Source of the DNA: Methylococcaceae bacterium UBA6146
GTDB lineage: Bacteria; Pseudomonadota; Gammaproteobacteria; Methylococcales; Methylomonadaceae
Assembly: GCA_002422395.1 (NCBI GenBank)
Contig: DIUY01000006.1
Span: 1-64,000 of the forward strand
Direction: 5' to 3'
DNA: 64,000 nucleotides
The notes under the pieces are model-generated. The model saw only the letters and a program-made list of their open reading frames with translations. It made no database searches and was not told the origin of the DNA. Positions 1-8,535 of the stretch are shown here, in pieces (the stretch's first letter is position 1; every line of letters starts with the position of its first letter). The translations under genes and the position numbers were made by a program.

Positions 1-208
1 TTACACAAAAGTTCTTATACCCTCGTTTTTTGAATCGCCTACACCACAAGAAACAGCACCACTGCCAGTCATTTAAGGGCAGGCAGTCGTCAACCCAACC
101 AGCAAACTGCCTAAATAATGCAGACAACGTGCAAGGCTAAAACCCGCATGACGATTTTACCCTCTGCACCCATTTTGCTTTTGGCAAACCTTATCCTGGC
201 CACGCCTG
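1..208. other. Intergenic stretch at window edge
   Basis: No open reading frame or RNA gene is supported here. It lies downstream of yjgA. A short piece around 67-96 resembles the GGCAGTCGT stem of the repeat family found at 23660 and 37789, but the match is too short to call a copy. Confidence 0.4.
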
Positions 209-775
209 CTAAATCTCCTGCTCAGCATCAAAATCATCTGGCTCGCCTTCAACCTTAAACAGCTCTTTAAGGTAGCGATATAACAAACGCGATGACTTTG
301 GCGGCTTGCCTTCTTCAACTTCCTTTTGCGCATTACGCAACAGCTGCCTTAGCTGCTGATGATCTGCATGAAGCTGTTCATCAAACAGCTCGCTGAGAGC
401 GTTATTACCTTCTGCAATTAACCGATCCCGCCAACGCTCTGCAATATGATGTTCCCTTGTCGCATGGGCGCTTTTGCTTTTTATCCTCGCCAGTTTTTCT
501 AAAATAGGCGACACATCTATTTTTTTATGCAGCTGGCCTGCAATAAACTTCAGTAGTCGCTTACGCGCCCCTGTATGCGGCATTCCTGACACCTCAGTAA
601 CCGCTTTATATATATTCTCAGGCAGCTCAAGCGTATTTAATTGAGCTGCAGACAGCTCAGACATTTCTTCAGCCAACTCAAAAAGCACCGCAATATCTTT
701 TTTTAGCTGCGTTTTATTAGGACGGATCGCGTAATATTCCACCTCGTCATCGTCATAATCATGTTCTTCAATCAT
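209..775 (-). CDS. yjgA: YjgA/DarP family ribosome-associated protein (DUF615)
   Basis: The 188-residue product is acidic at both ends and rich in charged helices, as is usual for the DUF615 family (typically about 170-190 aa). Family members associate with late 50S ribosomal subunits and help their assembly. The N-terminus has a run of Asp/Glu followed by a PNKTQLKKD segment, and the body has the conserved ARKRLLKFIAGQLHK stretch, which is the part I used to recognise it. The ATG at 775 is preceded by AGGG about 6 nt upstream. The gene starts one base after the stop of the glycosylase gene, so the two are probably co-transcribed and translationally coupled. Confidence 0.9.
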   Translation of the reverse strand: MIEEHDYDDDEVEYYAIRPNKTQLKKDIAVLFELAEEMSELSAAQLNTLELPENIYKAVTEVSGMPHTGARKRLLKFIAGQLHKKIDVSPILEKLARIKSKSAHATREHHIAERWRDRLIAEGNNALSELFDEQLHADHQQLRQLLRNAQKEVEEGKPPKSSRLLYRYLKELFKVEGEPDDFDAEQEI

Positions 776-776
776 A

Positions 777-1295
777 TCAAACCCTTATATCTACATTTTT
801 AATTATCTTCCATGCCTCAATCTTTTGCTCCAAACTTAATCCCGCATAAGCAGGACTGGTTGATGGAAGGCTCTGATATTCAAATTCAGCAACACGTTGG
901 TTCAAAGAAGGCAACACATACTTTTTGTACAATTTTTCCGCCATTCTGCCATTAAAAGCTATTCGGCTAATAAAACTGAATTGCGCAAAAAATCCAGAAA
1001 AATCGTTTATTTTAATGGAATCCCGATCTATATGGGCATCTAAACTACCTTGGCGACTACAGCTTTGTAGTACATCCCATACCGCAACACCATTACCAAG
1101 TAAAACCTCTTTACGCAATTGATAATCAGCTTCGGGACTGATCCCGTACAACACTGCCATAATAGGCCAAAAAGCATTCCTAGGATGACCATAATATTGC
1201 TGTTTAAGCAATGACGCCACTCCTGGCATTGTCCCTAAAATCAACAAGCCCGCATTCTCCGAAACAATTGGCTCAAAGCCATTATTCACGATCAT
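777..1295 (-). CDS. Hypoxanthine/uracil-type DNA glycosylase (Mug/HDG-like)
   Basis: The 172-residue protein belongs to the uracil-DNA glycosylase superfamily. It has LILGTMPG near residues 18-25, the HPRNAFWPI segment around 37-45 and LPSTSPA near 142-148, which correspond to the catalytic-loop and DNA-intercalating motifs of the deoxyinosine (family 6, HDG) group. It would excise deaminated bases such as hypoxanthine from DNA in the cytoplasm, starting base-excision repair. It is the first gene of a two-gene unit with yjgA. The ATG at 1295 follows an AGGGGTT ribosome-binding site. A closely related uracil specificity cannot be excluded from sequence alone. Confidence 0.8.
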   Translation of the reverse strand: MIVNNGFEPIVSENAGLLILGTMPGVASLLKQQYYGHPRNAFWPIMAVLYGISPEADYQLRKEVLLGNGVAVWDVLQSCSRQGSLDAHIDRDSIKINDFSGFFAQFSFISRIAFNGRMAEKLYKKYVLPSLNQRVAEFEYQSLPSTSPAYAGLSLEQKIEAWKIIKNVDIRV

Positions 1296-1385
1296 TATGC
1301 ATAACCCCTGATATTTACGTTATTTTTATACTGTTAAATTTGCGATAATACGCGCCCGTCACTTTTATAGGATAACAACCCAATC

Positions 1386-2294
1386 ATGTGGTTTAAAAAT
1401 CTTAGCATTTTTCGTCTTACTGAAAACTTCATATTAACACCTGAAGATCTTGAGCAAAAACTTTCCACCATGAGTTTTCACCCCTGCACGCCTCACCAGG
1501 AGTTCAGTTTTGGCTGGACTCCGCCCGTAGGCAAACCAGCCCAGCAATTAGTGCATAGCAGCAATGGCTTTATGATGCTATGCGGAAAAAAAGAAGAAAA
1601 AGTCCTTCCTGCGGCAGTGATCAACGAAATGGTACAGGAAAAAATACTTGAAACCGAAGAGCAGCAAGCGCGTAAGTTATCAAAAAAAGAACGTTCCGCC
1701 ATTAAAGATGAGCTGATTTTTGAATTATTACCTAAAGCCTTCCGCTTTTCACGCAAAACTTACGCCTATATTGACCCCAAAGGCGGCTGGGTAGTCGTTG
1801 ATGCCGCTTCCACAAAAAGCGCCGAAGATTTATTGAGCAACTTACGTAAATGCTTAGGTTCACTACCAGCCGTACCGCTCAGTACGATAGACAAACCCAT
1901 AGCAATAATGACTCAATGGCTAATGACCAACCAAACGCCTGACGACCTTACCATTGAGAATGAGTGTGAATTGCGCTCACCTGAGGAAGCGGGTGGAATT
2001 ATTCGCTGTAAACGCCATGATCTAACGCTACCAGAAATTAAAAATCATCTGGACATGGGTAAAGAAGTCATTAAATTAGCGGTTAGCTGGGCTGACCGCA
2101 TCGCTTTTATTGTTGATGAAAACCTTGCCATTAAACGTCTGCGTTTTCTTGATTTAATTCAAGATCAAATTGCTGATATAGATAGTAATAGTGAGGCCGA
2201 AAAATTCGATGCTGATTTTTCGATCATGTCTTTAGAACTGGCAAATTTTTTGCCCCGATTAGTGGCCTTATTCGGCGGCGAAAATAGGGCATAA
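1386..2294 (+). CDS. rdgC: Recombination-associated protein RdgC
   Basis: The 302-residue length and the MWFKNL start match RdgC, a ring-forming double-stranded DNA-binding protein that dampens RecA filament formation. Family stretches are visible at PHQEFSFGW (about residues 37-45), KSERSAIKDE-like helices near 103-108 and RKTYAYIDP near 123-131. The gene is divergent from the glycosylase gene, with 90 bp between the two starts that must hold both promoters. AGGA lies about 12 nt before the ATG. It ends a few bases before a strong hairpin terminator. Confidence 0.93.
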   Translation: MWFKNLSIFRLTENFILTPEDLEQKLSTMSFHPCTPHQEFSFGWTPPVGKPAQQLVHSSNGFMMLCGKKEEKVLPAAVINEMVQEKILETEEQQARKLSKKERSAIKDELIFELLPKAFRFSRKTYAYIDPKGGWVVVDAASTKSAEDLLSNLRKCLGSLPAVPLSTIDKPIAIMTQWLMTNQTPDDLTIENECELRSPEEAGGIIRCKRHDLTLPEIKNHLDMGKEVIKLAVSWADRIAFIVDENLAIKRLRFLDLIQDQIADIDSNSEAEKFDADFSIMSLELANFLPRLVALFGGENRA

Positions 2295-2326
2295 AAAAAG
2301 CCCGGGGCTATGCCACCGGGCTTTTT
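2293..2326. terminator. Bidirectional intrinsic terminator between rdgC and lipoprotein gene
   Basis: A run of seven A, a GC-rich stem (AGCCCGG / CCGGGCT) with a short loop, then five T. It can end rdgC transcripts on the plus strand and lipoprotein transcripts on the minus strand. Confidence 0.85.
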
Positions 2327-2345
2327 ACAACAAATCAATGATGAT

Positions 2346-2624
2346 TTATTTCATCATTGATTTTTTGAACATGCTGTCCAATTTGCTGTTAGTGTCTTGT
2401 GCATATTGGGCAGCACGGTTAGCCGCAGCTTCAGCAGAGGCAGCTCTTGAAGCGGCGTCGTTTGCTGCGCTTTGTGCGCTAGCTGCGTCAGAAGACGCTT
2501 GAGCAACAGAAGTTTTCAAACCATCAATTTGTGATTGTAGGCTTTCGATGTCTGAAGTGCTTGCACAACCGACAACAAAGCTAAGAGCCAAGGCAATCAT
2601 TGAGAATTTCATTACTTTTTTCAT
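2346..2624 (-). CDS. Lpp/OprI-like alanine-rich outer-membrane lipoprotein
   Basis: The 92-residue product has a short signal sequence and a lipobox VVGC with the lipidated cysteine at residue 20. The mature part is an Ala/Ser/Asp heptad-type coiled coil, ending in a basic KKSMMK tail with a terminal lysine. This is the plan of Braun-type lipoproteins, which trimerise and can be linked through the last lysine to peptidoglycan. It is somewhat longer than E. coli Lpp (78 aa). An L,D-transpeptidase gene lies 84 bp upstream on the same strand, the enzyme class that makes this linkage. AGGAAAA precedes the ATG. Covalent attachment is inferred. Confidence 0.8.
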   Translation of the reverse strand: MKKVMKFSMIALALSFVVGCASTSDIESLQSQIDGLKTSVAQASSDAASAQSAANDAASRAASAEAAANRAAQYAQDTNSKLDSMFKKSMMK

Positions 2625-2707
2625 ATCATTTTCCTAAATATTAAAGTTATCACCAAAAAATTTACAGCTAGCCATAATTCTAGCATTGTTTTTTGCATTT
2701 TCCAGCT

Positions 2708-3250
2708 TTATTTTATCTTAACCAATGTCCCTGTATCTACCAATTGACTTAAATGGTCAATTTGCCCATTAGTCAATGCAATACATCCGTGCGTCCAGTC
2801 AAATGCCCTATGCACCCGCTCATCGGCCCGCCCCAAACCATGAATGCCAATCTGACCGCCAAGCGGTGTATTTTGTGGAGGTATTTGGTTATTCTTATGC
2901 GCCATCAAAATGCGGTAGTAGGTCATGTTATCAATGACACCTTGTTTTAGGGCATGCTGCGCATCTTCCACAGAAGGATAAGTTAGGCCAAAAAATCGCC
3001 TAAACGCACTTTTTTCACCAATCCAACCTATCCTGTAATTCCCATAGGGCGTAATATTGTCACCACGATGCTTTTTAAATCCAGACCCCCCACGACCTAT
3101 AGCAATACTATTTAACGTTTCAAGCGTTTGATCGCCTTTCTTGACTTCAATTTTGCGTGCTTTTGTATCCACTAAAAGCCAAACATCGTTATTTGCATAA
3201 CTTACGACTGAAATAAAACTACAACACAGAAATAAATAAATTCGTAACAT
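2708..3250 (-). CDS. L,D-transpeptidase, YkuD family
   Basis: The 180-residue exported protein has an N-terminal hydrophobic signal (about residues 1-19) and a YkuD catalytic domain. The catalytic signature is complete: IHGLG around 138-142 and THGCIAL around 153-159 with the nucleophilic cysteine. Such enzymes form 3-3 cross-links in peptidoglycan or attach a lipoprotein to it. The single-domain layout without LysM and the neighbouring Lpp-like gene favour an anchoring role, though this is inference. The start at 3250 has only a weak ribosome-binding site. Confidence 0.87.
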   Translation of the reverse strand: MLRIYLFLCCSFISVVSYANNDVWLLVDTKARKIEVKKGDQTLETLNSIAIGRGGSGFKKHRGDNITPYGNYRIGWIGEKSAFRRFFGLTYPSVEDAQHALKQGVIDNMTYYRILMAHKNNQIPPQNTPLGGQIGIHGLGRADERVHRAFDWTHGCIALTNGQIDHLSQLVDTGTLVKIK

Positions 3251-3322
3251 ATAAATTTACACTCGAAAAGAATTTTGGTGTACTTTAGCCGTGCACCAAG
3301 CCACAACCGCGAAGGATAAATT

Positions 3323-4957
3323 ATGCAAATAGAAACTATAGCAACCCATCCCTATAACGATCAAAATCCTGGGACATCTGGACTCAGAAAAAAAGTTAAA
3401 ATCTTCCAACAAACTGGCTATCTGGAAAATTTTGTCCAATCAATCTTTGATTCATTAGAAAATTACGCCGGAAAATCCTTAGTTCTAGGCGGCGACGGGC
3501 GCTATTTTAACCGGCCTGCAATACAGACCATCATAAAAATAGCCGCCGCCAATGGTTTCGGCGAACTTATTATAGGCCAAGGTGGTTTATTGTCCACTCC
3601 TGCCGCATCACACCTTATCAGAAAGAACAAAGCATTTGGTGGCTTAATTTTGTCTGCCAGCCACAATCCGGGCGGACCGGACGAAGACTTCGGCATCAAA
3701 TACAATGTCAGCAACGGCGGGCCCGCACCCGAAAAAGACACTAACGCTTTTTATCAGCGTAGCCAGCTCATTGATAATTACAAAATAGCGCTCATTGATG
3801 ACATTGATTTGGATAGCATCGGCAGTCAGTGCATCGGTGACTTTAAAATCACAGTCATTGATCCGGTTGCTGATTATGCCGAGTTAATGCAATCTATTTT
3901 TGATTTCCCATTGCTCAAACAGAGCATTAGCTCTGGTTATATCACCCTCCTATTCGATGCCATGCACGCCATCACCGGCCCTTATGCCAAACGCATATTA
4001 GTCGACATGTTGGGCGCACCCGCCGAATCAGTCATTAATGCCGAGCCACTGGAAGATTTTGGTGGCCACCATCCTGACCCTAACCTAGCGCATGCCCATG
4101 AGCTTGCTGAGCGCATGTTCGGTGATTCAGCACCTGTTTTTGGCGCCGCCTCCGATGGTGACGGTGACCGCAACATGATTACTGGCAGCCACATTTTTGT
4201 CACTCCCAGTGATAGCTTAGCGATCATAGCGGCGAATGCACAATTAATCCCTGCATATGCTAACGGCTTAAGCGGCGTTGCCCGCTCCATGCCCACTAGC
4301 CAAGCTGTTGACCGTGTTGCAGCAAGCTATAATATCCCTTGTTATGAGACCCCAACGGGCTGGAAATTTTTCGGCAATCTGTTAGATGCCGGAAAAATCA
4401 CCCTCTGCGGCGAAGAAAGCTTTGGCACTGGTTCTAATCATGTGCGTGAAAAAGATGGCCTATGGGCGGTTTTGTTCTGGTTGAATTTAATCGCCCAAAA
4501 GCGCCAGTCTGTTGCGGAAATTGTCCATGATCACTGGCAAAAATTCGGAAGGGACATCTACTGCCGCCACGATTATGAAGCCGTAGAAACACCGTTTGCC
4601 AATGCTATTGTTGAGCATCTCCGCAGTCAATTGCCGACATTGCCCGGCAGGGTTTTTGGTGATTATATAGTCAAATATGCCGATGAATTTAGTTATGAAG
4701 ATTCAATAGATGGCAGCATTAGCAAAAATCAAGGTATTCGCATTGGTTTCGAAAACGGCTCACGAATCATCTTCCGCCTATCGGGAACCGGAACTGTCGG
4801 AGCAACCTTAAGGATCTATCTGGAACGGTTCGAAGCGGATGCCACCAAGCACAACCAGGAAGCTCAAACCGCTCTTGCTGATTTAATAAACCTAGCCGAG
4901 CAGTTTTGTGAAGTTAAGCAACGCACTGGCCGGACAGGTCCCGATGTAATCACATAA
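3323..4957 (+). CDS. pgm: Alpha-D-glucose phosphoglucomutase
   Basis: The 544-residue enzyme interconverts glucose 1-phosphate and glucose 6-phosphate and feeds glycogen and sugar nucleotide synthesis. The phosphoserine loop LSASHNPGG lies near residues 109-117, the metal-binding DGDGDRN near 277-283, the sugar-binding CGEESFG around 353-359 and the phosphate-binding RLSGTGT near 483-489. All key residues are present. The full length and the start TSGLRKKV segment match the eukaryote-like PGM family rather than the shorter phosphomannomutase group. AAGGA precedes the ATG. It is monocistronic and ends before a hairpin terminator. Confidence 0.95.
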   Translation: MQIETIATHPYNDQNPGTSGLRKKVKIFQQTGYLENFVQSIFDSLENYAGKSLVLGGDGRYFNRPAIQTIIKIAAANGFGELIIGQGGLLSTPAASHLIRKNKAFGGLILSASHNPGGPDEDFGIKYNVSNGGPAPEKDTNAFYQRSQLIDNYKIALIDDIDLDSIGSQCIGDFKITVIDPVADYAELMQSIFDFPLLKQSISSGYITLLFDAMHAITGPYAKRILVDMLGAPAESVINAEPLEDFGGHHPDPNLAHAHELAERMFGDSAPVFGAASDGDGDRNMITGSHIFVTPSDSLAIIAANAQLIPAYANGLSGVARSMPTSQAVDRVAASYNIPCYETPTGWKFFGNLLDAGKITLCGEESFGTGSNHVREKDGLWAVLFWLNLIAQKRQSVAEIVHDHWQKFGRDIYCRHDYEAVETPFANAIVEHLRSQLPTLPGRVFGDYIVKYADEFSYEDSIDGSISKNQGIRIGFENGSRIIFRLSGTGTVGATLRIYLERFEADATKHNQEAQTALADLINLAEQFCEVKQRTGRTGPDVIT

Positions 4958-4979
4958 GAAGCATCACCTCTTATAAAAG

Positions 4980-5011
4980 GACCAAAAGCACATAATGTGC
5001 TTTTGGTCTTT
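4980..5011. terminator. Bidirectional terminator between pgm and the ZIP gene
   Basis: A nearly perfect hairpin (GACCAAAAGCACA / TGTGCTTTTGGTC) followed by TTT lies between two convergent genes. Confidence 0.75.
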
Positions 5012-5017
5012 AGGCTA

Positions 5018-5836
5018 TCATAAATCATGGGCAAACCCGTGCAATGAACAAATCAACAACACCCCAGCAGCAATTAACACAACTTGCTCCAGTGAATCTT
5101 TCATATCCGTTTTCTTATGTAACGACGGAATCAGATCAGCAACCGCAATATAGATAAAGCTGGATGCAGCCAATGCAAGAAAATATGGCAAGCTATCGTG
5201 CAAGTCATCCAAACTAAAATACGCGAGCACCCCACCCACCACCGTCGTTAAACTAGCAAGAACATTGTAAAACAATGCTTTACCTTTGCTATAGCCACTC
5301 GCCAATAAAATGGCAAAATCACCGACTTCTTGGGGAATTTCATGTGCGGCAACCGCCAAACTGGTGACTATTCCCAATTGGACATCCGTCAAAAATGCGG
5401 CGGTAATTAAAATACCATCCACAAAGTTATGGATGCTATCGCCCAGAATAATCATCGCGGCTGCCGATTTAGCACCATGATCATGGCCCTGATGCTTATG
5501 CTCATAGTTTTGATGTTCATCGTCGCCGTGTGCTTCGCATTCCCCGTAATGGCAATGGCGCCAGATGAGCAATTTTTCCAGCACAAAAAAACAAAGAATG
5601 CCCGTTAAAATAGTCCCTGATAAAGATTGGAATTGTTCAGGCTTAACCTGTTCGAAAGCATGAGGTATCAAGCCCCAAAAAGCAACCGCCAACAAAGCGC
5701 CGATGGCAAAACTAACACCATGAGGCAATACGGCATTGCGCTGCTTGTCAGGCAACAATAAAAAAATTGACGCCGCCATAACGCTTAAAACACCGCCGAC
5801 AGCCGTAAAGATGATAATCAATATCAGTAAATCCAC
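5018..5836 (-). CDS. ZIP family divalent metal transporter
   Basis: The 272-residue inner-membrane protein has about eight hydrophobic segments and a cytoplasmic His-rich loop near residues 93-122 (HCHYGECEAHGDDEH and HKHQGHDHG). The transport-site helices carry DSIHNFVDG (about 133-141) and AHEIPQEVGD (about 163-172), the metal-binding signatures of ZIP transporters. Zinc is the likeliest substrate, with iron or manganese possible. The start codon is GTG at 5836, four bases after the pgeF stop. An ATG just upstream is in another frame and soon stops. Its place behind rluD-pgeF suggests co-transcription. Confidence 0.87.
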   Translation of the reverse strand: MDLLILIIIFTAVGGVLSVMAASIFLLLPDKQRNAVLPHGVSFAIGALLAVAFWGLIPHAFEQVKPEQFQSLSGTILTGILCFFVLEKLLIWRHCHYGECEAHGDDEHQNYEHKHQGHDHGAKSAAAMIILGDSIHNFVDGILITAAFLTDVQLGIVTSLAVAAHEIPQEVGDFAILLASGYSKGKALFYNVLASLTTVVGGVLAYFSLDDLHDSLPYFLALAASSFIYIAVADLIPSLHKKTDMKDSLEQVVLIAAGVLLICSLHGFAHDL

Positions 5837-5840
5837 GCAG

Positions 5841-6572
5841 TCATGATCTCCAGATTAGTGTAGCCATACGTCCCGTGTCTCTATCACGACGATAAGAGTA
5901 AAAACGCGTTTGTTCCGTAACAGTGCAAAAATTACCGCCATAAACCGTATTGACACCGAGCGCGGCCAACTCAATACGGGCAAGCGCATAAATGTCAGCC
6001 AGCCACTTGTCGTCGCTTTGATGGTTGAATGCTTTACTGTAAGCAACCGACTTTTCCAAAAAGGCCGCGCGAACCTCTGCCCCCACTTCAAAACAGCCAG
6101 CCCCAATGGCGGGGCCTAGCCAAACCAGCACATTTTCCGGCATAACCGCTAGCGTATTGCTTATAATCCCCGCCAGCAAACCGCGCCAACCTGCATGGAT
6201 AGCGGCGACCTTACTGCCGTCCCTAGCGCAAACTAACAGCGGCAAACAGTCTGCCGTCATAACGGCACACACGACGCCAGGCTCATGGGTGTAACTGGCA
6301 TCAGCCTGAGGGGGATAAGGTGTTTTTATCGCTTCAACAACAAAGTTACTGTGCATTTGCGCCAACCATACCGGCTCGGCAGGTAACGCCAGCATTGCTT
6401 TAATGGTCGCCCTATTCTGATCGACTTGTTCGGGATGATCCCCGACATGGCTAGCAGGGTTAAGACTGCTAAATGTGCCAAGACTTACGCCCCCTGTGCG
6501 CAATGTGGTCGCCGCATGAATATTGCTGGGTGCCGGCCAGTCTGGTGTTATCCAGTGTTTAATCTTGTTCAT
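5841..6572 (-). CDS. pgeF: Peptidoglycan editing factor / multicopper polyphenol oxidase-fold protein (YfiH)
   Basis: I start this at the ATG at 6572 (243 aa), because residue 1 then aligns with the usual start of the family and a longer reading frame would only add rluD-overlapping sequence. Metal-binding residues are visible in QMHS, TADCLPLL and AAIHAGWRG. The E. coli homologue removes wrongly inserted L-Ser-containing stem peptides at the UDP-MurNAc stage, while other members act on purine nucleosides. It overlaps the end of rluD by 14 bp, the standard rluD-pgeF arrangement. Confidence 0.9.
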   Translation of the reverse strand: MNKIKHWITPDWPAPSNIHAATTLRTGGVSLGTFSSLNPASHVGDHPEQVDQNRATIKAMLALPAEPVWLAQMHSNFVVEAIKTPYPPQADASYTHEPGVVCAVMTADCLPLLVCARDGSKVAAIHAGWRGLLAGIISNTLAVMPENVLVWLGPAIGAGCFEVGAEVRAAFLEKSVAYSKAFNHQSDDKWLADIYALARIELAALGVNTVYGGNFCTVTEQTRFYSYRRDRDTGRMATLIWRS

Positions 6573-7503
6573 TATCAGCCAGCGCTTCCAAAAGGCGGAC
6601 CATATCGTCGGGCATGGGTTGCTCCCATTCAAGATAGTCATCAGTCACCGGATGCTGTAAACCCAACTTTGCGGCATGCAGGGCCTGACGCTTAAAAGAA
6701 CGCAGCTCCTTTTCCAGTTGCCCACTACAGTTAGGTGGCATTTGAAAGCGGCCACCGTAAACTTGATCCCCTAACAAAGCAAAGCGGATATGCGCCATAT
6801 GAACGCGAATTTGATGGGTACGTCCGGTTTCCAGCTTTACCTGAACGAGGGTGTGCCGTGTAAATCGCTGGACTACGCGGTAATGGGTCACAGCAAATTT
6901 TCCCGACTCCCTCACCACATAGCGTTTACGATCAGTAGGATGGCGGCCTATAGGCTCATCAACTGTACCGCCTGCTGTCATACGCCCACGGGTAATTGCC
7001 AGGTATTCACGGGTAATTTCGCGCTCTTGCAACTGTTGGGTCAGACTATTATGCGCTTGCAGGGTTTTAGCTATCATCAACAATCCGCTAGTATCTTTGT
7101 CTATCCTGTGCACAATACCGGCTCTAGGCAAGGTCTCCAGATTAGAGTCATGATTCAACAAGGCATTCAGCAACGTGCCATGCCAATTACCAACAGCGGG
7201 ATGCACCACTAACCCTGCGGGTTTATTGACGATGAGCAGGCTTTCATCCTCAAACACAATATCTAAAGGAATCTCTTCGGCCGCGGACGTCACCACAACT
7301 TCCGCTTCGGCATCCACTGCAATCTCCTCCCCCCCGTCTAGCTTATCTTTAGGCTTAAGTATCAGGCCATTGACCTGTACACGCCCTGATTTAATCCAAG
7401 TTTGCAGTTTGCTGCGCGAATAATCCGCAAACAATTCCGCAAGCACTTGATCCAAGCGCATTCCCGCCATTTCCAGCGGCACTTCTGCTGTTAATCTCGT
7501 CAT
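6559..7503 (-). CDS. rluD: 23S rRNA pseudouridine synthase RluD
   Basis: The 314-residue product from the ATG at 7503 has an N-terminal S4 RNA-binding domain (LDQVLAELFADYSRSKLQ) and a catalytic pseudouridine synthase domain. The latter carries the HRIDKDTSGLL signature with the catalytic aspartate. It modifies helix 69 of 23S rRNA at positions equivalent to 1911, 1915 and 1917. A longer frame to 7563 exists, but the chosen ATG has AGAAG about 8 nt upstream and fits family length. It is divergent from bamD, as in many gammaproteobacteria. Confidence 0.93.
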   Translation of the reverse strand: MTRLTAEVPLEMAGMRLDQVLAELFADYSRSKLQTWIKSGRVQVNGLILKPKDKLDGGEEIAVDAEAEVVVTSAAEEIPLDIVFEDESLLIVNKPAGLVVHPAVGNWHGTLLNALLNHDSNLETLPRAGIVHRIDKDTSGLLMIAKTLQAHNSLTQQLQEREITREYLAITRGRMTAGGTVDEPIGRHPTDRKRYVVRESGKFAVTHYRVVQRFTRHTLVQVKLETGRTHQIRVHMAHIRFALLGDQVYGGRFQMPPNCSGQLEKELRSFKRQALHAAKLGLQHPVTDDYLEWEQPMPDDMVRLLEALADNEQD

Positions 7504-7619
7504 AACAAGTTCTTCTGAATAACCCATTGTTAAGTTATACTCACTAGCCCACATACCATTCAAGTATCGCAGTTGAACCAGCGAGAAAACCTCTAATATT
7601 ACAACGTGTCGTTAGTACT

Positions 7620-8456
7620 ATGCGATTAATTTTAATAAAATTTCTTTTTATCTGCTTTTTGGGCTTCTCGCTTCAGGGTTGCGAAACATTGGGGTTCTCA
7701 TCAAACAACTCCGATACTGAAGATGAATATGCAGGCTGGAATGCACAAAAATTCCGCACCGAAGCCAAAGTGGCGCTGGACTCAGGTAGTTATGACAAAG
7801 CCATCAAACTCTACGAGGCGTTGGAATCACGCTACCCGTTTGGTGAATCGTCGGCACAAACACAACTCGACATTGCCTACGCCTATTATAAAAATGGCGA
7901 TCCTGACTCGGCAATTGCTGCCGCAGATCGTTTTATTAAGATTAATCCCCGTAACCCGCATGTCGATTATGCCTATTACCTGAAGGGCTTGGTCAACTAT
8001 AACCGCGATATTGGCTTCCTTGACCGTTTTTTGCCAACCGACACTTCCCAGCGTGACCCCGGCAGTGCGCGTAATGCTTACGAAAACTTTTCCGAACTGA
8101 TCCGTAGATATCCGGGCAGCAAATACTTGTCTGACGCCAGACTACGGATGATCGCCCTTAGGAACAATCTCGCCATGCACGAAGTTCATGTCGCCCGTTA
8201 TTATTTAAAGCGCGAAGCTTATTTAGCCGCCGCCAACAGGGCGGCTGGCGTCATTGAAAAATATCAACGCACCCCCGCCGTCCCCTATGCCCTGCAAGTC
8301 ATGCATGAGGCCTACGCAAAATTGGACATGAAAAATTTAGCCAATGATGTCAGGCAAGTTTATCAAAAAAACTACCCTGACGGCCCTCCTGTCCCCGAAC
8401 ATAAAAATGCAACGCTATCACATCGTATCTGGGATTTTATTGGCCTAGAAAAATAA
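7620..8456 (+). CDS. bamD: Outer-membrane assembly lipoprotein BamD
   Basis: The 278-residue lipoprotein has a signal peptide ending in LQGC with the lipidated cysteine at residue 21. Tandem TPR-like helices follow, including GSYDKAIKLYEALESRYPF and AAADRFIKINPRNPHVDYAYYLKG. BamD is an essential periplasm-facing part of the BAM complex that recognises the C-terminal signal of outer-membrane proteins. The gene is divergent from rluD with 116 bp between starts and ends just before a bidirectional terminator. Length and order of repeats match intact family members. Confidence 0.94.
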   Translation: MRLILIKFLFICFLGFSLQGCETLGFSSNNSDTEDEYAGWNAQKFRTEAKVALDSGSYDKAIKLYEALESRYPFGESSAQTQLDIAYAYYKNGDPDSAIAAADRFIKINPRNPHVDYAYYLKGLVNYNRDIGFLDRFLPTDTSQRDPGSARNAYENFSELIRRYPGSKYLSDARLRMIALRNNLAMHEVHVARYYLKREAYLAAANRAAGVIEKYQRTPAVPYALQVMHEAYAKLDMKNLANDVRQVYQKNYPDGPPVPEHKNATLSHRIWDFIGLEK

Positions 8457-8476
8457 CTGGTATTGTGTCCGGCCAT

Positions 8477-8515
8477 AAAAAAAGGCTTGCCAGAACAACC
8501 TGACAAGCCTTTTTT
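8477..8515. terminator. Bidirectional terminator between bamD and phoU
   Basis: Seven A, a stem AGGCTTG / CAAGCCT, a 15-nt loop and six T. It would end bamD transcripts and, read on the other strand, the phoU-containing pst transcript. Confidence 0.85.
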
Positions 8516-8535
8516 CAAATATGGCCTGTTGAATT

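Noticed and set aside
6790..7212. A 140-codon plus-strand frame inside rluD
   Set aside because: It is a shadow of the rluD reading frame with no features of its own.
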